Assembly: GCA_907163345.1 (NCBI GenBank)
Contig: CAJQUN010000024.1
Coordinates: 4,712,001-4,776,000, forward strand
From: Haberlea rhodopensis
Lineage: Eukaryota; Streptophyta; Magnoliopsida; Lamiales; Gesneriaceae
Direction of reading: 5' to 3'
Length of the DNA: 64,000 nucleotides
Below the pieces are notes generated by a model that had not been told where the DNA came from, did not search any database, and worked only from the letters and a program-made list of their open reading frames with translations. Position numbers and translations under genes: made by a program. Within the stretch, counting starts at the first letter, position 1, and each line of letters starts with the position of its first letter. Positions 60,079-64,000 of this stretch are shown piece after piece.

Positions 60079-61647
60079 TTTCCTTTGTTTTTTCAAAATT
60101 TTGGAAAATGTCGGGATTTTGGAACCGAGGTTTTAAGGGGCCGTTTCCGGGGCAATGTCTACATTCCAATGGGAATGCTATGCTTTTAAAATGGATTGGT
60201 TGAGGCCAAAGTTTAAATAAAACGGAATTCCCGGTTGAATTCTTGGTTGTCTTTTAAACTTGTTGATGGTATATTTTGGGTATTATGCATGCTTAGCCGG
60301 AGGGCTTTTATTTTGGTAATCGTCATGGATTGACGATATGATTGGGTTTTGAGATTTGCAAACGTGCGTGGACACGTGATCGCATGCTTATACTTGATTG
60401 TGAGTTGTTTATGTGTTTTAGCACATACTTCTCGAGGCATGGAACTCAAGCAAGGTTTGGCTTGGACTACGGAGACTTAAGGTACGTATTGACGTACGAG
60501 CATAGCCCTTTAAATATAAATGCAATTGTTGAGTGCTTGGTACACTGTATTGCAATGAATGTGTGTGGAAATGCATGACACATGGTATTAGCAATAAACG
60601 GAGATTGAAATGCATGGTTTATTGTACTTGCTTCAAATGTTTATATATGCATTGAGAATTGCATGGTGCCGCTTTCGAGCGAGCAATGATTGGGATGTTG
60701 TCGCCTGTGAGCGAACATCGATTATGACGCCGCTGCCATCGAGCATGCGTGGAATTGGAATGCCGCTATTGTAGAGCGAGCAATGAAATGGAGATATGAA
60801 ACCATAAGTGAGGAACATGGATTATTTATAATCATTGTTGAATGATTTGATGTTATTGATTATGACATTGGTATATGGCTCGTAGAATTGTTAATCAATA
60901 TAATGATTAACTGGCATGTGGGAATTTGATGGTTTCAGTGTTTTGAGAACAGGGACAGTACAGGAAACCCCGGATGAGGATGATGCCATCCAAGGAGTAT
61001 ATTTTGTATTTCATAGTATTTACATTGTTGTAAATTATGAATTGTATTGTTATGATTATTGGATTGGGATATTGGTATGCTCACCCCGTGTGGGGGCTGT
61101 CTCTGTTGGGGCAGGTGGTACAGGTGTAGCAGCAGCTTTGGAGTTGAGCTCGGGCTGTTGATTGAAGTACTTCCAGGATTGAGGTACCAGAGCTGGATGG
61201 ACAGGCGCTCAGATCCAGAGTCGAGATCGAGTTGCGCTTGAGGGGTGCTTCCAGGATCGAAGCACCAGTAACGGTATCCAGCAGAGTGTTTTCTACATTA
61301 GATACACGCTCATTCATTGGGTACTCTTATGTGAGTACATATTACGTGTATATGGAATGTATAAGCGGGCTACGGCCCTTCTCTGTTCATTTATGGTTTG
61401 CACGCAATTAGATATAGAATTGCTAAATGAACTAAGAGTATGTTTGTGTATTATGAGGGTGCATGCTATATGGATAATCATGGTTGGGGAATTTGAATAT
61501 TATGTGGTTTAAATGCAAGAAATTTTCTGGATAGCATATGGTGTTGCACTTGCATATGTTTTCTTCCCTGATGGTATGATTATACGCACTAATGATATGG
61601 CTTAATACACTAATAACGGGTTAAGGGCACGGGGGTCCTTACATTAG

Positions 61648-61659
61648 TGGTATCAGAGC
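61648..61659 (+). other. Primer-binding site (initiator Met tRNA)
   Basis: TGGTATCAGAGC follows the LTR end by four bases. It has the same sequence as the primer site of the copia element at 21476. Confidence 0.75.
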
Positions 61660-64000
61660 AGTGGTTAGCTCTTTGGGACTGTTGAAGGCCTGGAACATGC
61701 TGATAAGGATGGGTAGCACATATTTATGCATGATAGTAGTTAGTGTTGTGTGGCACAACTATTTTACTTATGTGCATTTGTGATATATGATCATAGTGAA
61801 ACGATTATATGTCATGACATCTATAGAATCATAATATAACCTGTTGATTATGATTGTGAGTTGTGACACAGGGGCAACCAAATGGAGCATTTTGAAATGC
61901 ATTGGAATATGGGAAGTACTTTGTACTCACAATTTATGCATTTACTCATTATAATCATATTGTAGGGAATATGGATTATCGTATGCTCATGGTTTGGGAT
62001 TGTTCCTGTAGGGACACTATGACGTGAAAGGCTAAGGCCATGGTTGAAAGACACAAAACGGTAACCTGCAATTTTTTTTTATACATCATGGAATTATGCA
62101 TCGTAGTTGCATGTGTACATGTAGTGATGATTTTAATGCTTTGCCGCCAAATGTTGAAGCGAGGGGTGGGAGCCGTATGTCGCATTTGAGCGAGGTGCAT
62201 TAAAATACACTCATGATGATGTATATTGGAATATGGATTATGCTTTGTGATGCAGGTATGGATGGAATACTTGGTGAATATCCCATGAGTCATTGTTATG
62301 GATGAGTGATGATTTTAAATGCTTGCCGCTATTTATTGTTTTGTGCCGCTAAAATGTGAAGCGAGGGGTGGGAGCGCCGCATGTCACATTGAAGCGTGGT
62401 TATCATATGAGGCAAGGAAAGGATATTTGCCGCTAAAATGTGAAGCGAGGGGTGGGAGCGCCGCATGTCCATTTAAGCGAGGTTATTCTATGACGCCTAT
62501 ATGAAAAGCGAGGGGTGGGAGTACCGCATGTTTTATTTAAGCGAGGGGCATTAAAATACACTACCGTGACAATGACTAGGGATCGGCTATATTGATTGGC
62601 GATGGTTCATGCCGCCATGTATATTGATAGCGATGGTTCATTCCGCTATATTGATTGGCGATGGTTCATGCCGCCATGTATATTGATAGCGATGGTTCAT
62701 TCCGCTATATTGATTGGCGATGGTTCATGCCGCCATGTATATTGATAGCGATGGTTCATTCCGCTATATTGATTGGCGATGGTTCATGCCGCCATGTATA
62801 TTGATAGCGATGGTTCATTCCGCTATATTGATTGGCGATGGTTCTTGCCGCCGGATATACTGATAGCGATATCTCATTCCGCTATATTGATTGGCGATGG
62901 TTCTTGCCGCCGGATATACTGATAGCGATGTCTCATTCCGCTATTCTATTGGCGATGGTTCGTGCCGCCGGGTATTCTATTGACGATGATTCGTGCCACC
63001 GGATATTACATAGCGATGGATTATACCGCAATGTGCGTAGCGCTGGATTATGTCACCTGCGAGCGATGGATGCTACTTGTGTACCGCTGGTGGATGACGG
63101 ATACAGGTATTCCGCTATCTTGATAGCGATGAGGTATGGCATATTACTTATGTTAGCATTATTGTGGATACTATGTGTTGCTATATATATATGCCATGTG
63201 TTTGACGATGAGATTATGGATGTCGTGTATTGACATGTACCGCCATATGTTTGACGATGTTAATTGGATGTCATATGTTGACATATGCCGTCACGGGATG
63301 ACGATGACATAGTTGATGATTCTATGTAGATGTGTAGCGTCGTTTTGATGATTAATACATTTATGTTATGTATTGAGTTGTATGGTTGGGTACCTTTGGT
63401 GGGCACATGGTAGTGTCTGGGCCACTAGTTGACGAGATCATTATGCCGAGCAAGTTGCTCGAAGAATTATTGGGTGCACCGTACAGGGATTGTACTGCAG
63501 CACATATTTGGAATATATTGTCCGAGTAATGATGCCCTTGGGTATACTCGCTGGTTTGGCTAAGCCCAAGTGACTGGTGGTAAGAATAGTCATTGAGGAA
63601 ACTACTCGCTTGTCGTTGTGATGTGTGTTAGGCATGGGCACACCCACCCTAAGGGTGTGGAATGAGTCTTACTGGATTATGATTGCATCATAGTGAAGCA
63701 AGGACACCGGGGTTGTCCATTGTGCTTGGTATTGTAGAGATGTGTTGGGCGATGACCCACAACTCTAATAGTTTGTACGGTATGGTATACCGGATTGGGA
63801 CGTGTGTCACGTCGATAAGTTGGTATGAGCCTTTGGGGCCAACGAACCGTTAGCCAGGTATTGTTGCAGTACCTTGATATGCTTGTGTTAGCCTTTATGT
63901 TGCTCGTTGGATTCGAGCTGGATAAATCGTATGGTGATACGATGAGGATTATGGTAGACTTTTGTAGTCTTTTTGTGGCATGATGTTGAGGAGGCTTGTT
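61660..64000 (+). mobile_element. 5' internal region of the retrotransposon, non-coding repeat-rich, cut by window end
   Basis: After the primer site I find no gag or pol for 2.3 kb. The stretch is made of short modules: GAAGCGAGGGGTGGGAG (four copies, about 62155-62520), the 59-bp array, and many GCCGC/GCGATGG words to about 63100. Such long untranslated leaders occur in some gypsy lineages. The element continues beyond 64000, so it is partial here. Confidence 0.45.
62591..62945. repeat. 59-bp tandem array made of two half units
   Basis: About six copies of a 59-base unit start at 62591, 62650, 62709, 62768, 62827 and 62886. Each is composed of a 30-base half (ATTGATTGGCGATGG...) and a 29-base half (ATTGATAGCGATGG...). 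The first four are almost identical; the last two carry shared changes (CGGATATACTGATAG). Shorter degenerate units continue to about 63130. Confidence 0.9.

Larger units (their letters stand above)
59124..61643 (+). repeat. Putative 5' LTR of a long-LTR (gypsy-type) retrotransposon
   Basis: The interval starts TGTGATGTCCGGG and ends GGGGTCCTTACA, the usual TG...CA, and is followed four bases later by a methionine-tRNA primer site. It has a TATA box at 59452-59462 and a CT-rich stretch after it, as expected at the R region. No second LTR is in the window, so the call rests on ends, promoter and primer site. The 2.5-kb length suggests a Tekay/Del or Tat-like gypsy element, but no pol sequence is visible to prove it. 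Confidence 0.6.

Noticed and set aside
62832..63233. 133-codon ORF in the 59-bp array
   Set aside because: A readthrough of a 59-base tandem repeat; no family resemblance and the frame changes across units.

Overview
The window is nuclear DNA of a flowering plant: AT-rich, with intron-rich genes, plant-only families (extended phytocystatin, clade A PP2C, thylakoid-lumen pentapeptide protein, class I small heat-shock protein) and many plant transposons. The seed 2S albumin at 22.7 kb resembles, from memory, the sesame albumin more than those of other orders, so I infer a eudicot of the order Lamiales. That placement is an inference, not a database result.

Genes, left to right. 1.2 kb: class I sHSP (-). 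5.1 kb: broken phytocyanin first exon (-). 8.0 kb: four-helix membrane protein like MEE60 (+). 9.5 kb: two-exon lipid-transfer-like protein (+). 10.7-14.1 kb: DA1-related LIM/peptidase, most like DAR2/LRD3, 11 coding exons (-). 22.7 kb: 2S albumin (+). 23.7-25.3 kb: AHG3/PP2CA-type PP2C with a one-base frameshift (-). 35.1-37.1 kb: two-domain cystatin (+). 38.5-43.3 kb: thylakoid-lumen pentapeptide protein, 8 exons (-). 46.5-49.8 kb: telomere-repeat-binding TRP/TRFL protein, 9 exons (+). 51.2-55.5 kb: mitochondrial-type RluA pseudouridine synthase, 9 exons (-). Exon joins were worked out by eye from GT/GC-AG sites, reading phase and family similarity; each model closes in frame except the PP2C.

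Much of the space between genes is transposon. There are two foldback elements with Mutator-like (MULE) termini (2190-4837, with a perfect 9-bp target-site duplication; 6767-7767, with a 10-bp duplication carrying one mismatch). Two other palindromic elements lie at 15.66-16.12 kb and 26.52-26.67 kb. A young Ty1/copia element spans 16748-21709. A 7.35-kb MULE (27503-34854, 9-bp duplication) carries a decayed transposase and a decayed plant mobile domain (PMD) gene between arrays of short hairpins, and a GC-rich hAT-type MITE with an 8-bp duplication is nested in it. A small non-autonomous LTR element sits in an intron of the lumen-protein gene. The last 5 kb look like the 5' end of a long-LTR retrotransposon, cut off by the window edge.

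The host genes are unrelated neighbours, not a pathway. Several carry readable control sequence: a gapped heat-shock element at the sHSP, a duplicated RY/ACGT module at the albumin, ABA-response elements upstream of the PP2C, and a signal-peptide-like upstream ORF before the cystatin. The least ordinary objects are the PMD-carrying MULE with hairpin arrays and the GTGCAC-repeat foldback element.
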